A DNA stretch of 64,000 nucleotides from NCBI GenBank assembly GCA_963741525.1, contig CAVUIW010000027.1, forward strand, positions 310,001 through 374,000. Direction: 5' to 3'. Every line of letters begins with the position of its first letter. The first letter of the stretch is position 1. The translations under genes and the position numbers were made by a program. Source of the DNA: JANNSX01 sp963741525 (GTDB taxonomy: Bacteria; Pseudomonadota; Alphaproteobacteria; Rhizobiales; Hyphomicrobiaceae). Below, one piece after another: positions 56,396 through 64,000 of this stretch. The notes under the pieces are model-generated. The model made no database searches, was not told the DNA's origin, and saw nothing but the letters and a program-made list of their open reading frames with translations.

Positions 56396-56648
56396 CGGGC
56401 GCGAACCTTGAGGATTGGGCCGGCCGCACAGGCGCGGCGCATCATGGGCCGGGTTCTAACAACCCCGCGCCCGACAATCCAGCATGGGCGCTTTGTCAGA
56501 GAAGACGAGCAGCGGGCCGTGACCGTCGGGGGGGGGTGACGATCGCGCCCGCTGCTCGGAGGCTTGGCCCATCCCCTGGTGGTGTACGAGGAGTTGGGGG
56601 CGGAGATAGGCCAGCCTCTAAACTAAGAAATCGATGTGTCGGCTCCAC

Positions 56649-56691
56649 ACTGGGGCCGGCGTGGTTTTCCCGCGCCCGCGCCGGCCCCAGT
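56649..56691 (-). terminator. 13-bp perfect hairpin after the small membrane-peptide ORF
   Basis: ACTGGGGCCGGCG pairs exactly with CGCCGGCCCCAGT across 17 bases, 60 bases after the ORF stop on the minus strand. No U-tract follows, so termination is inferred. Confidence 0.5.
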
Positions 56692-56750
56692 CACTCGGCG
56701 CACACGGCGACAAGCGCCGCGCCCCGCCAAGCATCCGCGGGAGCGTTTCT

Positions 56751-56852
56751 CTAAATGCCAAAGTAGAAGGTCAGCGTCGCACCGATGAAAGCACTGGTCA
56801 CGATCGTGACGATCGTACTGGTGACGACAGCTTGAACGAAATCTGAATACAT
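56751..56852 (-). CDS. Candidate 33-residue single-pass membrane peptide
   Basis: Translation is MYSDFVQAVVTSTIVTIV then TSAFIGATLTFYFGI, stop TAG. Nearly the whole peptide is one hydrophobic helix with a short acidic N-terminal stub. GGGGAA lies five bases upstream of the ATG, a good ribosome site. It is too short for routine gene calling. It may be a small membrane regulator or the hydrophobic partner of a complex. No family recognised. Confidence 0.5.
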   Translation of the reverse strand: MYSDFVQAVVTSTIVTIVTSAFIGATLTFYFGI

Positions 56853-57153
56853 GACTCTTCCCCGCACGCAACTCGTCGGCCGGCACGCCCTACCGGCTTG
56901 TACTTAGGATTTGCCGCCGCCAGGCTGGACCCCTCCAGCCAGTCAGCGCCCTCTTCCAACATTAAGCCACAATTGGACTTTCGTTTCCAGAAAATAGTCC
57001 CGCCTACAGCGAATCACTCTGTGAATTTGTGACAGTCTTGCCACAACGCAATGGAGTTGTTTGGGTCCTAGGCTAGGCACACACCCGAGATTTGCAATAG
57101 GTCTCAGCTTGCAACCGGCACACGGTTTTCGCGAGAGGAGCACGATAACTTAT

Positions 57154-58089
57154 TCAATACGCTTTCTTTTTCGAGAGCACGCGTCGAGCCGCAGCCACAT
57201 CCTCGGCGATCTGGGCCGTGAGTGCCTCGAGCCCGGCGAAAGCCTGGTCGTCCCGTAGATGCTCGACCAGTTCGACGCCGATGGTCTTGCCATAAAGATC
57301 GCCAGTGAAGCCGAGCAAGAACACCTCCAGCAGCGGCTGGCCGTTGTCGAGCGTTGGGCGCGTACCAAGATATGCCGCCGCGTCGAGACGATGCCCGTCC
57401 AGATGGACGCGGGCCGCGTAGATGCCGTGCTTCAACAGGATGCCGGGATCGAGACGGATGTTGGCGGTCGGAAAGCCCAAGCCCGTGCCGATCTTGTGGC
57501 CACTGATCACCTCGCCCCTGATCTGCCAGAACCGCCCCAACACGCCGGCCGCGCCTGCGACATCGCCCGCCGCCAGAAATTCCCGGATCCGGCTCGAGGA
57601 ATGCTTGATGCCGCCGGATTCGGCAGGCTCAACGACGGTCACGCCGAAGCCTTTGTCCGCCCCCATCACCCGTAAGATTTCGGGTGTGCCCGACCGGCCC
57701 TTGCCGAAGTTAAAGTCGTATCCGACGACGACGTGGCGGACGGCAAGCCACTCGACCAGCTGCCGGTCGACGAAGGCCTCTGCGGTCAGCCCCGCCAGCG
57801 CCGCATCGAAATCGACGACCACCGCCAAATCGAGCCCAAGCCCGCCCAACAACTCGAGCTTCGTTTCCAGCGTCGTGAGACGAAAGAAGGGCTTGTCCGG
57901 CTGGAAGAGTTGCCGCGGATGCGGCTCGAACACCATGGCGGCGAAAGGCGCGCCGAGCGCACGGGCGAGCCCCTCCTCGCGGCGGATGACCGCCTGATGC
58001 CCCAAGTGAACGCCATCGAAATTACCGATGGCGATGACGCTGCCCTTGAGAGCGGCCGGAACAGGCTGGTGACTTCTCAGAACCCGCAT
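57154..58089 (-). CDS. ribF: Bifunctional riboflavin kinase/FAD synthetase
   Basis: A 311-residue protein. The N-terminal adenylyltransferase has IGNFDGVHLGHQAVI (HxGH); FVDRQLVEWLAVRHVVVGYDFNFGKGRSG and IKHSSSRIREFLAAGDVAGAAGVLGR continue it. The C-terminal kinase has GLGFPTANIRLDPGILLKHGIYAARV and VEVFLLGFTGDLYGKTIGVELVEHLRD with small variation. It makes FMN and FAD from riboflavin. The order ribF-ileS-lspA is conserved in bacteria. Confidence 0.96.
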   Translation of the reverse strand: MRVLRSHQPVPAALKGSVIAIGNFDGVHLGHQAVIRREEGLARALGAPFAAMVFEPHPRQLFQPDKPFFRLTTLETKLELLGGLGLDLAVVVDFDAALAGLTAEAFVDRQLVEWLAVRHVVVGYDFNFGKGRSGTPEILRVMGADKGFGVTVVEPAESGGIKHSSSRIREFLAAGDVAGAAGVLGRFWQIRGEVISGHKIGTGLGFPTANIRLDPGILLKHGIYAARVHLDGHRLDAAAYLGTRPTLDNGQPLLEVFLLGFTGDLYGKTIGVELVEHLRDDQAFAGLEALTAQIAEDVAAARRVLSKKKAY

Positions 58090-58120
58090 TTGAAGACGCC
58101 AGCCGTTCTCTGCGTTTGGG

Positions 58121-58558
58121 CTACGCCGGCCGGGCAGGCACCATCAGAACCGCCTCGCCTGCCAACACCGTCTTGCCTTTGATCGAGCAATCGCAGGCGA
58201 AAATGGCCCGTCGCTTCTCCGGAATCAACTCGGTCAGCGTCACTTTGGCGACGACCTCGTCGCCGATGCGGACCGGTGCGCGGAAATTGAGGGTCTGCGA
58301 CACATAGATGGCACCCGGTCCCGGCAGCTTGGTACCGAACACGGTCGAGATGAGGCTCGCGGTCAGCATGCCGTGAGCGATCCGGCCCTTGAAGGGCGTC
58401 GCCGCGGCATAGTCCTCGTCCAGATGCACCGGATTGGTGTCGCCCGAGACCTCGGCGAAGCCCTGGATATCGGCTTCGGTGACAATGCGCCGGTAGCTGG
58501 CTTCCTGGCCTACTTCCAACTCGTCGAAATAGTGACCTTTGATGACGATCGCGTCCAT
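58121..58558 (-). CDS. MaoC-family dehydratase
   Basis: A 145-residue hot-dog protein: YFDELEVGQEASYRRIVTEADIQGFAEVSGDTNPVHLDEDYAA, with the (R)-hydratase catalytic Asp and His in SGDTNPVHLDEDYA, then GRIAHGMLTASLIS. Members hydrate (R)-specific enoyl-CoA or act in related dehydrations, for example for polyhydroxyalkanoate or fatty-acid metabolism. It is 31 bases upstream of ribF on the same strand. GGGGGA lies four bases before ATG 58558. Confidence 0.91.
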   Translation of the reverse strand: MDAIVIKGHYFDELEVGQEASYRRIVTEADIQGFAEVSGDTNPVHLDEDYAAATPFKGRIAHGMLTASLISTVFGTKLPGPGAIYVSQTLNFRAPVRIGDEVVAKVTLTELIPEKRRAIFACDCSIKGKTVLAGEAVLMVPARPA

Positions 58559-58995
58559 GACATCCCCCAAAACGTCCCGCTGTGCCGGCTCGTGTCCCGA
58601 TCCCGCAGCTCGTCAGATCACGCAGCAGGCGCCGAACGAGCTTCGGGATCGACAAAGACACGAGACAAGTCAATAGCTTAGTGTGGCGTTATGTTCAGAA
58701 GCTCGCCTCCGGAGCCTGCCCCGATGATCGGGCGAGCTTCTGAACCGCCACACGGGTTTCGCGCCGCAACCTAACCTTTCGAAAGATTTGCCGCAATGCA
58801 CAATCAAACTTAAGAAAGCGCATCGATTTAAGGGCGTAAACCGTTGTTGCAGGGCACGCCTGAAGCGCCGATGAACGTCGCAATTGCATCCGCGCCACAA
58901 TCCCCCTATACAGGGCGCCGATCCCCTCATGGTCCGATCATCTCTTTAGGCTTGGTGGCGAGTTCTCTCGACCCCAGCGCCCTCCGGAGGATTTA
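58559..58995. other. Divergent region between the MaoC gene and trcR
   Basis: About 437 bases with a long palindrome at 58681-58753 (GTGTGGCG ... GTTCAGAAGCTCGCC with its complement) and no supported gene. Promoters for both flanking genes should be here. Confidence 0.4.
58681..58753. repeat. 73-base imperfect palindrome
   Basis: GTGTGGCG-TTAT-GTTCAGAAGCTCGCC on the left pairs with GGCGAGCTTCTGAAC-CGCCACAC on the right, a 23-base stem interrupted only by the four-base TTAT bulge. No other copy was seen in the window. Confidence 0.7.
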
Positions 58996-59764
58996 ATGAC
59001 GCGTCCCCTGTTGATGCCCAAGGCGACCGCCGTTTGGCTGGTCGACAACACATCCCTGACATTCGAGCAGATCGCCGGATTTCTGCGGACTGCATCCGCT
59101 CGAGGTCAAAGGCATCGCCGATGGTGACGTCGCCCAGGGCATCAAGGGCATGGACCCCGTGACGTCCGGCCAGTTGACGCGCGAGGAAATCAAGGCGGCG
59201 GAAACCGATCCCAGCCACAAGCTCGAGACCGCACCGACCAAAATCGAAATCCCGGCCCAGAAGGTGAAGTCGGGGCCTCGCTACACGCCGCTGTCGCGCC
59301 GCCAGGATCGGCCGAATGCCATTCTCTGGCTCGTCAAGAACCATCCCGAGCTCAAGGACAGCCAACTCATGCGCCTCGTCGGCACGACGAAGCCGACCAT
59401 CGAGGCGATCCGCAGCCGGGGGCACTGGAACTCGGCCAACCTTCAGCCCCAGGACCCCGTGACGCTCGGCCTCTGCTCCCAGATCGACCTCGATGCCGAG
59501 GTGAAGCGCGCGGCCCGCCGTCTCGAGCGCGAGCGCGCGGAGACCGACAAGGGTGTCGCCGAGAGAGCCGGCACCCTGCTCGATGCGAGCGAGACGATTG
59601 CCGAAGCTGAATCAGCTTCCGAGCCGCCGCCGGGCGATGTGCTCATCACATCCGAAGCCATGCAGGAAGCGCCGCCCGAGCCCACCGAGGCGGATGAGAC
59701 GGCGAGCGTCTTCGCCAAGCTCAAGGCGCTGAAGCCGGAGCTCGAGGCCGGCGAGGAAGGCTGA
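58996..59764 (+). CDS. trcR: Cell-cycle transcriptional regulator TrcR (DUF1013), frame broken near 59,080
   Basis: The N-terminus MTRPLLMPKATAVWLVDNTSLTFEQIAGF is followed by an extra T (GGATTTCTGCGG), after which the correct continuation is LHPLEVKGIADGDVAQGIKGMDPVTSGQLTREEIKAAE. The central part SRRQDRPNAILWLVKNHPELKDSQLMRLVGTTKPTIEAIRSRGHWNS is the DNA-binding helix-turn-helix of DUF1013/TrcR, known from Caulobacter. The C-terminus is an acidic, Pro-rich tail. Role in cell-cycle control is inferred from the family. Confidence 0.88.
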
Positions 59765-59774
59765 GCGCCGCCTG

Positions 59775-62111
59775 TTACTTCGCTGGGGCGATCGCCGGGT
59801 CGCCTCGCCGCTGGTAGCGCCGGACGAGCGTCACGATCGCGGGCAGGAAAATCAGATCACCGACGAGCGCTGCCGCCAGCGTGATGGCGCAGAGCCTGCC
59901 GAAGACGCGCAGCGACGGCAGGTCCGAGAACATCGTCACGGCCAATCCGCAGGCGAGCACGATCGTCGTCAGGATCAGCGCCGGGCCGACGAGCAGCGTC
60001 GCGCGCCGGACGCCGACCGCCGGGTCCTCGCCGGGCCTATCCTCGAGCCGCAATCGATTGAGATAGTGGATCGTCGCATCGAGCCCCAAGCCAAAGGCCA
60101 CCACGAGGGCGATGACAGAGGCAAACTGCAAGCCCTCGCCCGTCGCCCAAAGCAGCGCGCCAGACGCCACAATCGGGAACAGGCCCGGCAACAGCGAGAA
60201 CACGCCGTACCAGAACGAGCGGAAGGCGAGGCCGATCAGCGCTGCCACGAAGACGATCTCGCCGGTGAGACTCCAATTGAGCTGGCCGATCATGCTGGCG
60301 CTGTTGCGCGCGGCGATAACGGGCAGACCGGTCACGGCAACGGCATAGCCGGGGTAGGCCTGGCGCACCGCATTCATGTTGCCATCGAGCTGATCGACGA
60401 CCGGCAGCAACGCGCTCGCATCGAGATCGGGGAGCCGGCCCGTCACGACCACCGAGCGCTGATCCTCGGAGATGAAGCGGCGGACGAGATGCTCGGGCAA
60501 GGCCTCGACATAGCTCTTGAGGACCGCGATGTCCTTCTCGCCGGCCTTCTCCTCGAGCCAGCGCCGCAACGTCTCGATCGACCAGACATTGCCGACGCCG
60601 GATTGGCTCTCCACCTGTTTGTGAACCGCGCCGATGACGGCGAGCGTCTCCGGCGAGAAGAGATCGGCACCGGCCGGCAAATCGATCAGCACATGCACGG
60701 GATTGGCACCGGTTAGCTTGGCATCGAGCCGGTTGCTCGCCTCCATCGCCTGCTCGCGGTCCGGCACCTGGTCGGCGAGACGATAGCGCGCATCGAGGCC
60801 CGCATGCAGCCAGCCGAACAGACCGAGCAGGACGAGTCCCAGCAGCGCATAGGGGAGTGGACGGCGGATCACGCGATCGGCGATGAAGGTGCAGATGCGC
60901 TCGAGCACCTTCATGGCGGGATCGCTCTTCGCAGCCGCGGCAACGAGCTTCTCCTCGTTCCGAAGCAGCAGCAATCCCAACAGCGGCACCAGGATGATGA
61001 CGGCGAAGAAGCTCATGATGCAGGAGAGCGCGCCGGCCCAGCCGAAGGTGCGGATCAGCGCCGAGTCCGACAGCACGAGCGCCAGAAACGATAGGCAGGC
61101 CGTTCCGTCCGTCAGCACGCAGGCGGGACCGACTGTCTTCAGCGCATACCGGAGCGCCTCCATCTTCTTGGCGCCTTTGACGAGGCGATCGCGCATCGCG
61201 AACACGATTTGCATGCTGTCGGAAAAGCCCATCACCATGATGAGCGGGCCCATGACGTTGAGAAAGAGATTGAGCCTGACGTCGAGCCAGCCGAGCAATC
61301 CGATCGACCAGATGATCGCGAGCACCGGCGGCAGCGCCGTCATCAGCATCAGCGAGACGCGCCGGTAGAAGATCATGGCGATGACCGCGCCGATCAGCAG
61401 GCCGAAGCCGTTGTACTTCAGCTGATCGCTGGCAACCGCATTGCGGATCTCGAGCTGCATGACGGGGGCGCCCGAGAGCTGGGTCACGAGCCCCGTGCCA
61501 TCGAGGCTGTCGTGGACCGCCTGCTCGATTTCGCCCACCACCGCCTTCAAGCCCTGCCCCGACACGGTCGCGTGGTCGAGCGCCATGACGATGAGGGCGA
61601 GCTCGCCGTCGGACGACAAGAGCTTGTCCTTGATGATCTCGTTGGCGCGCACCTCACCGATGAGCGCGTCGAAGGCGGCACCCTCGGGCAGCTCGTCCGG
61701 GAACAAGGGCGGCGGGATCTTGCCCTTCTCGGGCGCGGTGCGGGCCGAGAAAATCGACACGACACCGTTGACGGATTCGACGAGTTGCAGATCGGTCGCG
61801 AGCGTCCTCAGCCGCTCGAGCTTGTCGCGGGCGAGGAGATCCTTGCCCTCGACGACGACCAGCACGTCGTATTCGCTCGAGGGGAAGCGCGACGACAGGC
61901 TCTCGTATTGCTTGAATTCGGGCGTCGAGGTGCGGAACAGCTCGGTGAGTGAATCGTCGACCTTGACGCGGGTGATGCCGAGGATCGCGACGGCCGTGAC
62001 AGCAGCCATCAGCAGCAGCATCGCCAGCGGCCATTTGAGCGCGGCGAGCCCGATCTTCTCGAGCCCCAGCCCCAGGGCGAACCCCTCTTGCTCCTCGACT
62101 GGCTCGGACAT
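59775..62111 (-). CDS. RND/MMPL-family exporter
   Basis: A 778-residue protein with two repeated halves, each with a large periplasmic loop and six helices. First helix near residues 28-48 (WPLAMLLLMAAVTAVAILGI), with the sterol-sensing-like cluster GFGLLIGAVIAMIFYRRVS and GFSDSMQIVFAMRDRL in half one and GLGLDATIHYLNRLRLEDR in half two. Related to MMPL and HpnN-type lipid or hopanoid exporters. No membrane-fusion or outer-membrane partner is adjacent. Confidence 0.9.
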   Translation of the reverse strand: MSEPVEEQEGFALGLGLEKIGLAALKWPLAMLLLMAAVTAVAILGITRVKVDDSLTELFRTSTPEFKQYESLSSRFPSSEYDVLVVVEGKDLLARDKLERLRTLATDLQLVESVNGVVSIFSARTAPEKGKIPPPLFPDELPEGAAFDALIGEVRANEIIKDKLLSSDGELALIVMALDHATVSGQGLKAVVGEIEQAVHDSLDGTGLVTQLSGAPVMQLEIRNAVASDQLKYNGFGLLIGAVIAMIFYRRVSLMLMTALPPVLAIIWSIGLLGWLDVRLNLFLNVMGPLIMVMGFSDSMQIVFAMRDRLVKGAKKMEALRYALKTVGPACVLTDGTACLSFLALVLSDSALIRTFGWAGALSCIMSFFAVIILVPLLGLLLLRNEEKLVAAAAKSDPAMKVLERICTFIADRVIRRPLPYALLGLVLLGLFGWLHAGLDARYRLADQVPDREQAMEASNRLDAKLTGANPVHVLIDLPAGADLFSPETLAVIGAVHKQVESQSGVGNVWSIETLRRWLEEKAGEKDIAVLKSYVEALPEHLVRRFISEDQRSVVVTGRLPDLDASALLPVVDQLDGNMNAVRQAYPGYAVAVTGLPVIAARNSASMIGQLNWSLTGEIVFVAALIGLAFRSFWYGVFSLLPGLFPIVASGALLWATGEGLQFASVIALVVAFGLGLDATIHYLNRLRLEDRPGEDPAVGVRRATLLVGPALILTTIVLACGLAVTMFSDLPSLRVFGRLCAITLAAALVGDLIFLPAIVTLVRRYQRRGDPAIAPAK

Positions 62112-62176
62112 CGGTGGCTCCCTCTCGAATCACGGGAAACTAGGGGATTTCCACTCCGAAACCTACGTCCGTCGAG

Positions 62177-63029
62177 CTAGTGGCCTTGGGCGAGTAGCAA
62201 AATCGCCACGGCCCCGAGAACGAGCCCCACGATCTGGATGCGGCCGAGCCGCTCGCCGAGCAGGTAGACCCCGAGCAAACGGTGACCCCGCATAGAGCGC
62301 ATTGATGGAGGCGGCGACGCCGATCAACCCGGTGGTCGCCGAGTAGACGAGACCCATGATGCCGATGCGCGTCGAGCAGGCCTGCCCCGCCGCCTATGGT
62401 GAGACCCCGCCGGTCCCAGCGGACGGCTGGCGCCTGCAAACAACGACCACGAGCGCGGTCGCGACCGCACCTGCCCGCATGATCAGCGTGCCGCCATTGG
62501 CATGCTTAGGCTCGAGCATTCCGAGAAACAGGTTGTGATCCCGAAGGTGACGCCACTCGCAAGCCCGAGGACGACCGACGCGCCAATGGGCTTTGCCGCA
62601 TCGCCGCCGTCGGCGCCATGCGCGATCAGCATGACCGCGATGGCTGCGAGCACGATGCCGGCGACGATCATGGGGCCGAAGGTCGTGACGAAGATGAGCT
62701 CGACGATGGCCGGCACCGCAATCGAGCAGACCCCCGTCAAGGGCGCGACGACGCCGATGCGACCGATGGCGAGACCCCGGTAGAGCAGAATAAGGGCCGC
62801 GCCATCGGCAAGCCCGGCGATCAGGCTGAAGACGAAGCCTCGCCCATCGGGAGCGGATAGTCGCCGATAACGACAACCAGCACCACGAAGATCGTGGCGA
62901 CCGATCTGGACCAGCGCCACCGCCAGCGGCGCTCCGATCCGCAATGCGGCCCGCCCGCCCATGAAATCTGCGAAACCGAAGCCAATGGCGGACGCGATCG
63001 AAGCCGTGATCGGATTGATGGCCGAACAT
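62177..63029 (-). pseudogene. EamA/DMT-family transporter, several frame breaks
   Basis: Segments of one DMT permease occur in different frames: INPITASIASAIGFGFADFMGG and ALRIGAPLAVALVQIG; FSLIAGLADGAALILLYRGLAIGRIGVVAPLTGVCSIAVPAIVELIFV; MGLVYSATTGLIGVAASINALYAG; and the C-terminal GLVLGAVAILLLAQGH. At least four frame changes are needed to join them. The same insertion-type errors as in ileS may be responsible. Substrate unknown. Confidence 0.7.
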
Positions 63030-63187
63030 GAGAATGGCCGGTGGCAGAACAGGGCCAAGGCTCCAATCGCCGGCAACGGATCGATCCTATCCCGCCCTGC
63101 GGCGAGGGTGCCCCAGCCGGCCCTCCCCCGCTGTCGCGGACTGTGGCATGAAGTGCAGCCGGGACAGCAACGTCCAGGAGATTGCGC

Positions 63188-63964
63188 ATGGCGATCCGCA
63201 TCGCCGAGCACTGGTTCGAGCGGCAGACGATCGGCGATGGCATCACGCTGCTGTGGGAGCCGCACGTCGTCCCGCTCATGCGCTGCAACATCTGGCATGT
63301 GCGCGGCCGCGACCGCGATCTCTTCATCGATACCGGCATGGGCATCGCCTCGTTGCGCGAGGCGGCGCGCGACATCCTCGACAAGAAGGTGACGGCGGTC
63401 GCGACCCACACGCATGCCGATCACACCGGCGGCCATTTCGAGTTCGACGAGACGATCGTGTTCCGCGATGCGGTCGGCGACATGGAGCAGCCAACCGGCA
63501 AGTCGACGCTCCTCGACGAGGCGACCTTCGATCCGGATGATCTCTCGACGCTGTTGGTGGAAGGCTATCCGATGCAGGGAGCGTTGCTGACCGCGCACCC
63601 ATCCGCACATTTCGATCCATCCACCATCCGCATCCGCCCGGCGCGCAATGTGAAGGGGGTGACTGAGGGCGATGTAATCTCGACGGGTGATCGCAGCTTC
63701 GAGGTGCTGCATCTGCCCGGCCATGCCCCGAGCGCCATCGGCCTCTTCGAGCGCGAGAGCGGCGTATTCTTCTCGGGCGATGCCGTTTACGACAGCACGC
63801 TGCTCGACCGGCTGCATCATTCGGATGTGGCGCAGTATGTGCGGACGATGCAGCGTCTGCGCGAGCTGCCTGTGCGGGTGGTGCATGCGGGGCATGATGC
63901 GAGTTTTGGGCGGGAGAGGTTGAAGGCGCTGGCGGAGGGGTATTTGGCGGAGAAGGGGGTGTAG
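63188..63964 (+). CDS. MBL-fold metallo-hydrolase
   Basis: A 258-residue metallo-beta-lactamase-fold protein. The metal motif HxHxDH is THTHADHTGGH at about residues 75-85; further ligands are in HLPGHAPSAIGLFE, GDAVYDST and HAGHDASFG. Single-domain members hydrolyse thioesters or lactones. ATG 63188 has AGGAG seven bases upstream. It is divergent from the DMT gene. Confidence 0.92.
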   Translation: MAIRIAEHWFERQTIGDGITLLWEPHVVPLMRCNIWHVRGRDRDLFIDTGMGIASLREAARDILDKKVTAVATHTHADHTGGHFEFDETIVFRDAVGDMEQPTGKSTLLDEATFDPDDLSTLLVEGYPMQGALLTAHPSAHFDPSTIRIRPARNVKGVTEGDVISTGDRSFEVLHLPGHAPSAIGLFERESGVFFSGDAVYDSTLLDRLHHSDVAQYVRTMQRLRELPVRVVHAGHDASFGRERLKALAEGYLAEKGV

Positions 63965-64000
63965 GGGGGGTGAAAACATCAGCGTCCGTTCATCGCGCAC

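Larger units (their letters stand above)
56396..57153. other. 758-base gap between ribF and ileS
   Basis: ribF and ileS are usually adjacent; here the gap holds a candidate small membrane-peptide gene (56751-56852) and a large hairpin (56649-56691). The rest, 56853-57153, has no supported gene. Confidence 0.5.

Overview
The window reads as a high-GC alphaproteobacterial chromosome, most likely Hyphomicrobiales (Rhizobiales). The evidence is an NDUFS4-type complex I subunit, a TrcR/DUF1013 cell-cycle regulator, the ileS-lspA-DUF3035-M16-M16 gene order, an mreB-mreC-mreD-mrdA-rodA operon, and dispersed palindromic intergenic elements that resemble rhizobial mosaic repeats. No prophage, insertion sequence, CRISPR array or rRNA operon was seen. 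Two tRNAs are present (Arg-UCU and Pro-UGG). Most of the window is ordinary chromosome.

Layout. 1-4.4 kb: a tight same-strand run of alcohol dehydrogenase (partial), nitronate monooxygenase, a Co-type nitrile hydratase alpha subunit with a His/Asp-rich tail, THREE consecutive full-length nitrile hydratase beta subunits, and a small activator. A convergent HupE/UreJ-type metal permease follows and may supply cobalt. 5.4-13.2 kb: GH3-type acyl-adenylating enzyme, a papain-like small protein, metC, an amino-acid binding protein, an HxlR regulator divergent from an acyl-CoA dehydrogenase, and a heme-oxygenase-fold diiron-type protein. 13.4-15.4 kb: tRNAs, complex I subunit, DUF192 protein, double cold-shock protein. 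15.8-21.5 kb: the cell-elongation operon. 21.7-24.5 kb: leuA (frameshifted) behind a Leu-rich leader ORF and hairpin, then phzF. 24.7-33.5 kb: a cyclase/TPR protein, NUDIX protein, a candidate structured RNA, several small metabolic genes and a KefB/C-like antiporter. 33.8-34.7 kb: rplM-rpsI. 35.4-43.0 kb: a surface-glycan cluster (PglF/CapD-like dehydratase, GT4, DegT aminotransferase, GT4, asnB). 43.0-47.8 kb: rsmD, two MFS genes, mutL. 49-58.6 kb: two M16 peptidases, lipoprotein, lspA, ileS, ribF, MaoC. 59-64 kb: trcR, an RND/MMPL exporter, a DMT transporter, an MBL-fold hydrolase.

Two cautions. (1) leuA, a NUDIX gene, a secreted protein, mutL, one M16 gene, ileS, trcR and a DMT transporter all have broken reading frames. 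Where the junction could be reconstructed, nearly every lesion is a single extra base. Since ileS is essential, sequencing insertions are the simplest explanation. (2) Four palindromic repeat families occur. One supplies the stop codons of two unrelated genes, and another is inserted in frame inside ileS.

The best candidates for something new are the one-alpha/three-beta nitrile hydratase operon, the in-frame palindrome pair in ileS, the leucine leader upstream of leuA, the structured RNA near 27.6 kb and a 33-residue membrane peptide ORF at 56.8 kb.
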